Notes under the pieces: model-generated
Databases searched by the model: none
Seen by the model: only the letters and a program-made list of their open reading frames with translations
What the model was told of the DNA's origin: nothing
In this document: positions 14,955-21,069 of the stretch, in pieces
Layout: every line of letters begins with the position of its first letter
Numbering within the stretch: the stretch's first letter is position 1
DNA from: an uncultured Methylobacillus sp.
GTDB taxonomy: Bacteria; Pseudomonadota; Gammaproteobacteria; Burkholderiales; Methylophilaceae
Direction of reading: 5' to 3'
DNA: 25,445 nt
Assembly: GCA_946478965.1 (NCBI GenBank)
Contig: CAMLDQ010000026.1
Coordinates: forward strand, 1 to 25,445
Position numbers and translations under genes: made by a program

Positions 14955-15473
14955 TTGAAAAAACAGCATATTTATTTTGTTCTGGCATTTGCCCTACCGA
15001 TACTCGGCATCCTCTGGTGGTGGGGTCTGTTTTCTTCGGCGCAGGTCACGCTGACCGAACACGGCCCCTACCGCTATGCCTACCTAAGTGCAGAAGGCCC
15101 GTATTCAAAGCTGGCCAGCATCCGCGGCAAGGTCGAAGGCCTGCTTCGCCAGCAAGGGATAAATCCGCAACACTCGATTACCGTCATCATCGATGATCCA
15201 CGCGCCACGGCGCCTGATAAACTGCGTGCACGAACCGGCTTTCTGATCGCCGACGGCGCTACTCCGCGTGCGCCATTGCTGGTTGACACCATTCCCGCAC
15301 GGCACGTGCTCACGGCCAGCATCAAGGCGCATCCAGTATTCGCTTACGGCAAAGTCTACGGCGCACTGCTGGACTATACCAAACTGCACCGTATGACCTT
15401 GCATCTGCCCACGGTTGAGCTTTACGATGCGAGTGTACTGACCGTGGAAATGCCCCTGGAGACCCATCCATGA
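14955..15473 (+). CDS. GyrI-like small-molecule-binding domain protein, membrane-anchored
   Basis: The 172-residue product starts with a membrane helix (about residues 6-28, FVLAFALPILGILWWWGLF) followed by a GyrI-like/SOUL-type domain (YRYAYLSAEGPYSKLASI, TVIIDDPRATAPDKLRARTGF, VYGALLDYTKLH, TVELYDAS). Such domains bind small ligands; the ligand here is unknown. The only start compatible with the membrane helix is TTG at 14955, without a clear ribosome site; no in-frame ATG occurs before the domain. Its stop overlaps the start of the following membrane-protein gene by 4 bases, so the two are probably expressed together. Confidence 0.75.
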   Translation: MKKQHIYFVLAFALPILGILWWWGLFSSAQVTLTEHGPYRYAYLSAEGPYSKLASIRGKVEGLLRQQGINPQHSITVIIDDPRATAPDKLRARTGFLIADGATPRAPLLVDTIPARHVLTASIKAHPVFAYGKVYGALLDYTKLHRMTLHLPTVELYDASVLTVEMPLETHP

Positions 15474-16378
15474 GTTTTCTCTCGCTGCTCGCGGCGCTGG
15501 CGCTGGGTTATTACCGACCGCAGCAGGCCGACCTGTTGCGGCCACTGTTCGCACCCTATGCGGGGGTGCTTGAACACAACTTCAACGATGGCCGCAAACA
15601 GCATGGCATCATCGCCTGGCTGCTAGCGGTCTTGCTGCCAGTTCTCCTGATCGGCATCGCCTATTTTTTCCTGCATCGCTTCAACCATTTGTTGGGTGCC
15701 GTCCTCTCTGCCGCATTGCTTTACTGTGTGCTTGGCATAGGCAAATTCGGCAGCACGCAGGAAGCTATCGCGGCCAGACTACGCGACCATAACCTGGACG
15801 AGGCACGCGCCCTCCTCGCCACCTGGCAGGACAAGGAAACGCGCAACTATTCCGAATCGCAGATTTCACGCGTCGGCATTGAGGCCACGCTGCAGAATGC
15901 GCATCACGACTTGTTTGCTCCTATTTTCTGGTTTGTCTTTCTCGGGCCGGTGGGTGCGCTGCTGTACCGCTTGAGCTATCTACTGAAGCTCGAGTGGGCC
16001 GGCAAGCATGACGGCTTCGATGCCTTTGCATTGCAAGCATTCGAAATCCTCGACTGGCTACCGGCACGCTTTACTGCCGCCAGCTTCGCCATTGTCGGCG
16101 ACTTCGAGGATGCGGTGTATTGCTGGCGCACCCAAGCCGCCGCATGGCCCAACGAGGCACAGGGCATCATTCTGGCCAGCGGCGCCGGTGCGCTCGGGGT
16201 CAGGCTGGGCGAGGCGTTGCCTGGCAACGGCGTGCTGGAATACCGTCCCGAAATCGGCATGGGCGACGAGGCCGATGCCGATTACCTGCAGAGTGCCACC
16301 GGGCTGATCTGGCGTGTGCTGGTCGTCATGGTCGGGCTGTTGTTGCTGCTGACTTTTGCCCATTGGCTAGGAAATTAA
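15470..16378 (+). CDS. CobD/CbiB-AmpE superfamily inner-membrane protein
   Basis: The 302-residue protein has membrane helices near residues 1-15, 48-68, 74-90, 150-170 and 283-300, and the family segments [44 protein letters not shown] (split in the text here), [19 protein letters not shown] and [16 protein letters not shown]. CbiB/CobD attaches aminopropanol to cobyric acid in B12 synthesis; AmpE is a related membrane protein of unclear function. No other cobalamin gene is nearby, and its layout resembles the betaproteobacterial AmpE-like branch. I therefore give no symbol and do not claim a B12 role. Confidence 0.75.
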   Translation: MSFLSLLAALALGYYRPQQADLLRPLFAPYAGVLEHNFNDGRKQHGIIAWLLAVLLPVLLIGIAYFFLHRFNHLLGAVLSAALLYCVLGIGKFGSTQEAIAARLRDHNLDEARALLATWQDKETRNYSESQISRVGIEATLQNAHHDLFAPIFWFVFLGPVGALLYRLSYLLKLEWAGKHDGFDAFALQAFEILDWLPARFTAASFAIVGDFEDAVYCWRTQAAAWPNEAQGIILASGAGALGVRLGEALPGNGVLEYRPEIGMGDEADADYLQSATGLIWRVLVVMVGLLLLLTFAHWLGN

Positions 16379-16386
16379 GTACCACT

Positions 16387-17319
16387 ATGAAAGTCGTTCT
16401 CGCAAACCCGCGCGGATTCTGCGCCGGCGTCGACCGCGCCATTATCATCGTCGAACAGGCACTGGAGCGCTTCGGTGCGCCCATCTACGTCCGTCACGAA
16501 GTCGTGCACAACAAGTTCGTCGTCGACGAACTGAAGCGCAAAGGCGCTGTATTCGTAGAGGAGCTCGACGAAGTGCCGCAAGGCAGCACCGTCATTTTCA
16601 GTGCCCACGGCGTATCCAAAGATGTTCGCGCCGAGGCCGAGCGCCGCGGTTTACGTGTCTTTGACGCCACCTGCCCGCTGGTGACCAAGGTTCATGTCGA
16701 GGTCGGCAAGCTGCGGCATAAGGATCGCGAAATCGTCATGATCGGCCATCGCGGTCATCCAGAAGTGGAAGGTACCATGGGCCAATCCAAGGACGGCATG
16801 TATCTGGTCGAGACGCCCGAGGATGTGGAGCGTCTGGAAGTCAAGAATCCCCATCAGCTCGCCTATGTGACGCAAACCACGCTTTCCCTGGATGATGCGG
16901 CACGTGTGATCGCCGCACTGAAGCAGCGTTTCCCGGACATTGTCGCGCCCAAGAGTGACGACATCTGCTATGCCACGCAAAACCGGCAGGATGCGGTCAA
17001 GATGATGGCACAACAGTGCGATCTGGTCATTGTGGTGGGTTCACCCAACAGCTCCAATTCCAACCGGCTGCGCGAGGTTGCGCAAAATCACGGCGTCACG
17101 GCCTATATGGTCGACAATGCCGATCAGCTGAATCCCGACTGGCTCATTGGCAAGACCCGTATTGGCGTCACCGCGGGTGCCTCGGCTCCCGAGGTACTGG
17201 TCAAGGACGTGATCGCCAAGTTGAGTACGCTCGGCGCCCAGGAAGTGCAGGAGTTGGACGGCATCGTCGAAAACGTCGTTTTCCCCTTGCCCAAGAACCT
17301 CACGGCGTCCCATGCGTAA
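16387..17319 (+). CDS. ispH: 4-hydroxy-3-methylbut-2-enyl diphosphate reductase
   Basis: IspH is the last enzyme of the MEP pathway and makes IPP and DMAPP with a [4Fe-4S] cluster. The 310-residue protein shows the three cluster Cys in GFCAGVDRA (Cys12), [12 protein letters not shown] and [12 protein letters not shown]. It also shows the substrate-binding [22 protein letters not shown] (catalytic Glu) and [14 protein letters not shown] chose the ATG at 16387, 8 bases after the previous gene, giving the standard [12 protein letters not shown] start; the frame is open further upstream only inside the preceding gene. Its stop overlaps ubiX by 8 bases; IspH and UbiX both touch dimethylallyl phosphates, a plausible functional link. 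Confidence 0.97.
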   Translation: MKVVLANPRGFCAGVDRAIIIVEQALERFGAPIYVRHEVVHNKFVVDELKRKGAVFVEELDEVPQGSTVIFSAHGVSKDVRAEAERRGLRVFDATCPLVTKVHVEVGKLRHKDREIVMIGHRGHPEVEGTMGQSKDGMYLVETPEDVERLEVKNPHQLAYVTQTTLSLDDAARVIAALKQRFPDIVAPKSDDICYATQNRQDAVKMMAQQCDLVIVVGSPNSSNSNRLREVAQNHGVTAYMVDNADQLNPDWLIGKTRIGVTAGASAPEVLVKDVIAKLSTLGAQEVQELDGIVENVVFPLPKNLTASHA

Positions 17320-17932
17320 AACCGTCACTCTTGCGCTGACCGGAGCGTCGGGCATGCCCTACGCGATGCGCCTGCTGGAAACGCTACTGGCGGCAGGGCA
17401 TACGGTGTATCTGGTCTATTCCCAGGCCGCCCAGTTCGTCGCCGCGCAGGAAATGAGCCTGCAACTCCCCGGCAAAACCTCGGAAGCGCAGCGCATGCTT
17501 GCCGAACGTTTCGGTTGCCGGCCAGAGCAACTGCTGGTGTTTGCGCGCGAGGACTGGAACGCGCCGATCGCTTCCGGCACCGGCACGGCGGACGCGATGG
17601 TGGTTTGCCCATGCACCATGGGCGCATTGGGCGCCATCGCCAACGGACTTTCCGATAACCTGATCGAACGTGCCGCGGACGTGATGATCAAGGAAGGGCG
17701 CAAGCTCATCCTGGTGCCGCGCGAGACGCCGTTTTCCGCCATCCATCTGGAAAACATGCTGAAACTGTCGCGCCTCGGTGTCGTGATCCTGCCGCCGAAT
17801 CCAGGCTTCTATCAGCTGCCGAAGACTCTCGGCGACCTCGTGGATTTCGTCGTGGCGAAAATTCTCGACCAACTGGATATCCAGCACCAGCTAATCGAGA
17901 AATGGGGGAGCGTTGCGCTCCCCGACGTCTGA
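17312..17932 (+). CDS. ubiX: Flavin prenyltransferase UbiX
   Basis: UbiX joins a dimethylallyl group from dimethylallyl phosphate to FMN, producing prenyl-FMN, the cofactor of the UbiD decarboxylase in ubiquinone synthesis. The 206-residue product has the FMN-binding start [19 protein letters not shown], then [35 protein letters not shown], the prenyl-site [20 protein letters not shown] and [12 protein letters not shown]. The ATG overlaps the 3' end of ispH. No ubiD lies in the window. Confidence 0.96.
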   Translation: MRKTVTLALTGASGMPYAMRLLETLLAAGHTVYLVYSQAAQFVAAQEMSLQLPGKTSEAQRMLAERFGCRPEQLLVFAREDWNAPIASGTGTADAMVVCPCTMGALGAIANGLSDNLIERAADVMIKEGRKLILVPRETPFSAIHLENMLKLSRLGVVILPPNPGFYQLPKTLGDLVDFVVAKILDQLDIQHQLIEKWGSVALPDV

Positions 17933-17935
17933 ACC

Positions 17936-18337
17936 TTACTTCTTCAGCAAATTATCCAGGCTGCATGCCGTCGGCGCCAATGCCGTCATCGCCAGCAATC
18001 CGCCGAGCTCAACCACCATCAGCATAGTCAACACCGGCGCAATCGGGTCGACATGCAGGTGCGTCGCCAGCGTGATAGCCAGCACCAGGCTATACGCCGC
18101 CAGTATCCAGGCTGCAACGCGCGTCTTGAATCCCAGGAACAGCGCCAGACCGGCCCCTATTTCGATCAGGAAGCTCAACGGTGCGACGAAATATGGCAAT
18201 CCGTACGCGCCGAGGTAAGTCACGAACTGCGCATAGAAATTGGGGTTGTTCATTGCCAGCACCACCTTGAACAAACCCAGCAGCAAAAACACCTGAGCAA
18301 CCAGCAGACGGGCGGCAACGGGAATATACTTATTCAT
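17936..18337 (-). CDS. DoxX family membrane protein
   Basis: The 133-residue product has four predicted membrane helices and the DoxX pattern: RLLVAQVFLLLGLFKV near the start, YGLPYFVAPLSFLIEIGAGLALFLGF in the middle (conserved E-x-G), then a helix ending AITLATHLH. DoxX-like proteins are linked to thiosulfate:quinone oxidoreductase and to redox or surfactant proteins, but most, like this one, have no assigned reaction. The ATG at 18337 has an AAGGA ribosome site. It converges with ubiX, whose stop is 3 bases away, and diverges from the small lipoprotein gene. Confidence 0.85.
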   Translation of the reverse strand: MNKYIPVAARLLVAQVFLLLGLFKVVLAMNNPNFYAQFVTYLGAYGLPYFVAPLSFLIEIGAGLALFLGFKTRVAAWILAAYSLVLAITLATHLHVDPIAPVLTMLMVVELGGLLAMTALAPTACSLDNLLKK

Positions 18338-18418
18338 TCATGCAATCCTTAAACGAAACAAAGTCGGCACATGATGCACGCTAACGTGAACCCCTGCAAG
18401 CATTGAAAGGAGCGAGAA

Positions 18419-18607
18419 ATGAACAAGTCCGCCCTGATTGCTTTACTTTCCCTGACCTTGCCGCTGTTCGGTTGCGATACCGGCCAGCCGCCGCCCAAGC
18501 TGTTCGAAAGCCAGCGCAACGACATGGAGAAGGCGAAGGGCGTTCAGGATACCCTACAGCAGCAAGCTGACCAGCAGATGCAGCAAATCGACCAACAGAG
18601 TCAGTGA
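18419..18607 (+). CDS. Small Gln-rich lipoprotein, 62 residues
   Basis: The product has a lipoprotein signal with LFGC (Cys at residue 19), then a Pro-rich spacer and an amphipathic Gln-rich helix (KAKGVQDTLQQQADQQMQQI). A GGAG ribosome site precedes the ATG. The next gene starts at the base after the TGA stop, so translation is coupled. I recognise the general type (short hypothetical lipoproteins of betaproteobacteria) but not a function. A Gln-rich helix suggests a coiled-coil partner. Confidence 0.72.
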   Translation: MNKSALIALLSLTLPLFGCDTGQPPPKLFESQRNDMEKAKGVQDTLQQQADQQMQQIDQQSQ

Positions 18608-19036
18608 GTGCAGTTCAGTACCGCACTGGTCGGCTGGCAGGAAGCTGAAGACGCGCTCGCGCAAATCCGGCGGCGCGTCTTCATAGAAGAGCAGGCCGTA
18701 CCGGAAAATCTGGAATGGGACGGCCTGGATGATGCCGCAGTGCACGTATTGGCGCAGGATGCAACGGGACAGCCCATCGGTTGCGCGCGCTTTCTGCCCG
18801 ACGGCAGCATCGGCCGCATGGCGGTATTGCCTGACTGGCGCCACTGCGGCGTGGGACGGGAAATCCTGACAGCCTTGATCGAACTCGCCAGAAAACGAGA
18901 ATTCTTGCGCATCAGGCTATCCGCACAAACGCATGCCATTCCTTTCTATGAAAAGTTCGGCTTCCGCGTCTGCAGCGATGTCTACGATGACGCCGGCATC
19001 CCGCATCGCGACATGCAGTTGACGCTAAGCGATTGA
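18608..19036 (+). CDS. GNAT family N-acetyltransferase, ElaA-like
   Basis: The 142-residue protein shows the GNAT fold: RRRVFIEEQAVPENLEWDG, then the acetyl-CoA loop MAVLPDWRHCGVGREIL, and RLSAQTHAIPFYEKFGF followed by YDDAGIPHRDMQL, which resembles the end of ElaA. The acceptor is unknown. The start is a GTG directly after the stop of the lipoprotein gene (TGA-GTG), with the ribosome site inside that gene. It ends just before the fae promoter. Confidence 0.87.
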   Translation: MQFSTALVGWQEAEDALAQIRRRVFIEEQAVPENLEWDGLDDAAVHVLAQDATGQPIGCARFLPDGSIGRMAVLPDWRHCGVGREILTALIELARKREFLRIRLSAQTHAIPFYEKFGFRVCSDVYDDAGIPHRDMQLTLSD

Positions 19037-19037
19037 T

Positions 19038-19066
19038 TTGCCGGGCAAGGGGCGTTTCTATAAAAT
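19038..19066 (+). promoter_or_regulatory. Sigma-70-type promoter of the fae homologue
   Basis: TTGCCG (19038-19043) and TAAAAT (19061-19066) are separated by 17 bases; a start near 19073 gives a leader of about 28 nt. The -35 box overlaps the stop end of the GNAT gene. Confidence 0.6.
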
Positions 19067-19100
19067 ACGGGCTTTTCGCAACGTCCCCAAGGAACAATCC

Positions 19101-19655
19101 ATGTCCAACAAGATCATTTTCAAGGCTGGCGAAGCCACCATTTTCAGCGAAGGCAAGGACGTTACCGCCGCCATGCCGGAAATCGTCATCGGCGCCGTGG
19201 ACGGCCCGGTCGGCCAGGCATTTGCCAATCTGATGGCACAGAACAAGGGCCACAGCGCCATGTTCGCCGTACGCGACATCAACCAGATGGTGCGCCCGGC
19301 CACCATGATGGTGCCGAAAGTCACGCTGAAGGATTCCATCAACATCGAGCTGTTCGGCGGCGTGGTGCAGGCCGCGACTGCCGATGCAATCCTGGATTGC
19401 GTGATCGAAGGCATCATCCCGCGCGACCAGGTCAACGACCTGTGCATCATCAGCCTGGTGTGGATCGACCCTGGCTGCGGCCCGCTGGCCAAGGAAGGCA
19501 CGCTGGACAAGGCCGACATGTACAAGAACAACTACGAAGCCACCAAGCTGGCCATCAAGCGCGCACTCAACGACGAGCCTTCCATCGAAGAGCTCATCAA
19601 GAACCGCCACACGATCAAGCACTGCATGTGGGAAGACAGCTGGGATCAGAAGTAA
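19101..19655 (+). CDS. Formaldehyde-activating enzyme (Fae) family protein lacking the catalytic His
   Basis: Fae condenses formaldehyde with tetrahydromethanopterin. The 184-residue product clearly belongs to the family: MVPKVTLKDSINIELFGGVVQAA, AVIEGIIPRDQVNDLCIIS-like, and the highly conserved YKNNYEATKLAIKRALNDEPS near the end (fragments only quoted). However, where Methylobacterium Fae has the active-site His17 (in VAHIDLIIG) this one reads VTAAMPEIVIG, with a two-residue insertion and no His. It also has an extra loop IDPGCGPLAKEGTL. It is therefore a Fae-like paralogue of uncertain activity. I chose the ATG at 19101 with ribosome site AAGGAA; the frame is open upstream but that part includes the promoter. 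Own promoter and terminator; no H4MPT genes nearby. Confidence 0.85.
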   Translation: MSNKIIFKAGEATIFSEGKDVTAAMPEIVIGAVDGPVGQAFANLMAQNKGHSAMFAVRDINQMVRPATMMVPKVTLKDSINIELFGGVVQAATADAILDCVIEGIIPRDQVNDLCIISLVWIDPGCGPLAKEGTLDKADMYKNNYEATKLAIKRALNDEPSIEELIKNRHTIKHCMWEDSWDQK

Positions 19656-19671
19656 GCATCCCAGGATAAGT

Positions 19672-19700
19672 AAAAAGGGCAGCCCAGGCTGCCCTTTTTT
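19672..19700. terminator. Bidirectional Rho-independent terminator after fae
   Basis: AAAAAGGGCAGCC / GGCTGCCCTTTTTT with CA between the arms: an 8-bp GC-rich stem with A and T runs on either side. It ends the fae transcript and also the convergent zinc-ribbon gene. Confidence 0.95.
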
Positions 19701-19713
19701 ATTCCCGCGAAAA

Positions 19714-19932
19714 TCAGTAATCGGCGCTGCGGCCGGTGGAATATCCGGCAGGAATATCGCTCTGGTACTCGCCGCAGTCCTTGCAGAAGTGGTCGTTCAT
19801 GGTCGGACACAGGATCAGACGGTCGCTGCCGCAGTTGTAGCAGGTCATCGCCGGCACCGTGGCCGCGCCGCGCTTGGCATCCTGATGCACATGGGCGACC
19901 TTCGCACTGCCTAGCCCGTATTTGTTGTCCAT
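19714..19932 (-). CDS. Small zinc-ribbon protein, 72 residues
   Basis: The protein has two Cys pairs, CYNCG (residues 31-34) and CKDCGE (residues 50-53), with an extra Cys42, a spacing typical of a zinc ribbon binding one Zn2+. The N-terminal 28 residues are polar and the C-terminus is YSTGRSADY. No enzyme motif is visible. The ATG at 19932 follows a GGAG ribosome site. The gene lies 51 bases after mutY in the same direction, with a perfect inverted repeat just upstream, and converges on the fae homologue. Function unknown; a role as an accessory to nucleic acid or protein binding is only a guess. Confidence 0.75.
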   Translation of the reverse strand: MDNKYGLGSAKVAHVHQDAKRGAATVPAMTCYNCGSDRLILCPTMNDHFCKDCGEYQSDIPAGYSTGRSADY

Positions 19933-19944
19933 GTCGCAATCTCC

Positions 19945-19961
19945 ATACGTGACATACGTAT
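19945..19961. promoter_or_regulatory. Inverted repeat ATACGT-N5-ACGTAT upstream of zinc-ribbon gene
   Basis: A perfect 6-bp inverted repeat with a 5-bp spacer sits between the mutY stop and the start of the zinc-ribbon gene, touching its ribosome site. It could be an operator or a small mRNA hairpin. Confidence 0.4.
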
Positions 19962-19983
19962 CAGCGATGAATCAACTCTACAC

Positions 19984-21069
19984 CTAATTGTTGAGAAAAT
20001 TAAGTGGTTTTTCAAGGACAAAGCGCTCCAGTATTTTCCTGATCGGGGCCGGGATCGCGGCACCCAGCGCCTCTTCCCGATCCACCCAAAGTCGCCCGTT
20101 CTCTTCGGCATGCTGCGGTCTCCTGACACGTATCGGCTGCGGCACGATTTCCAATCGGTAATGACTGAAGCTGTGCGACAGCGAGGCCAACGGCTCAGCA
20201 ACTTCCGCCTCCCGGATACCGAAACGCTGGACAAGCACTTGCATGGCATCCGCCCCGGCCTCGATTTCCGGCAGGCTCCACAAGCCGCCCCAGATGCCAG
20301 TCGGGGGACGTTTTTCCAGCAGCACTTCATTACCTGCACATAGCAGCAGCATCACGGTGCGCTTTTGCGGCACCGGCTTGCGCGGCTTCGCCGCCGGAAG
20401 CTCGGCTGTCCTACCCTCGCGATAGGCCACGCAATCGTCCGCATATGGACAACTCATGCAGGCGGGTTTGCTGCGCGTGCACAAGGTGGCACCCAAGTCC
20501 ATGATGCCTTGCGTATAGGCCTGGATACCGTCAGCAGGCAGCAAACGCTCCGCCAGCACCCACAGTTTTTTTTCCACGGCAGGCCGCCCCGGCCACTCTT
20601 CAACTCCGAAACAGCGGGCAAGCACGCGCTTGACGTTGCCGTCCAGAATTGCATGCCTTTGGCCGAACGCGAACGCGGCAATCGCTGCTGCGGTAGAACG
20701 ACCGACCCCGGGCAAGGCTTCAATGTCCTGGATGTTCTGTGGGAAGCGTCCGTCATGGTGTTGCACGAGCCGCCGCGCCGCCGCATGCAGATTGCGCGCT
20801 CGCGAGTAATAGCCCAAACCGCTCCAATGTTCCAGCACCTGGTCCTGGTCAGCCTGCGCCAGACTGGCGATGTCAGGGAAGCGAGCCATGAACCGCTGGT
20901 AATAGGGAATGACGGCGGAAACCTGCGTCTGCTGCAGCATGATTTCCGATACCCAGATTGCATAGGGGTCGTCGGTATTTTGCCAAGGCAGATCGTGGCG
21001 CCCGTGCTGCTGGTGCCAGACGATCAGGCGTTCGGCAAAATCGTGCATGGGAAAGCTATGGGAGTTCAC
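19984..21069 (-). CDS. mutY: Adenine DNA glycosylase MutY
   Basis: MutY removes adenine mispaired with 8-oxoguanine. The 361-residue protein has the catalytic Glu in WVSEIMLQQTQV (residue 42), GLGYYSRARNL, the helix-hairpin-helix LPGVGRSTAAAI, the catalytic Asp in ILDGNVKRVLAR, the [4Fe-4S] motif with C-x6-C-x2-C-x5-C (CTRSKPACMSCPYADDC), and a C-terminal NUDIX-like 8-oxoG reader (GLWSLPE, SFSHYRLEI). The start is uncertain: GTG at 21069, which overlaps the asmA stop, or ATG at 21048 (residue 8). Neither has a clear ribosome site. The gene follows asmA, giving translational coupling if the GTG is used. Confidence 0.96.
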   Translation of the reverse strand: MNSHSFPMHDFAERLIVWHQQHGRHDLPWQNTDDPYAIWVSEIMLQQTQVSAVIPYYQRFMARFPDIASLAQADQDQVLEHWSGLGYYSRARNLHAAARRLVQHHDGRFPQNIQDIEALPGVGRSTAAAIAAFAFGQRHAILDGNVKRVLARCFGVEEWPGRPAVEKKLWVLAERLLPADGIQAYTQGIMDLGATLCTRSKPACMSCPYADDCVAYREGRTAELPAAKPRKPVPQKRTVMLLLCAGNEVLLEKRPPTGIWGGLWSLPEIEAGADAMQVLVQRFGIREAEVAEPLASLSHSFSHYRLEIVPQPIRVRRPQHAEENGRLWVDREEALGAAIPAPIRKILERFVLEKPLNFLNN

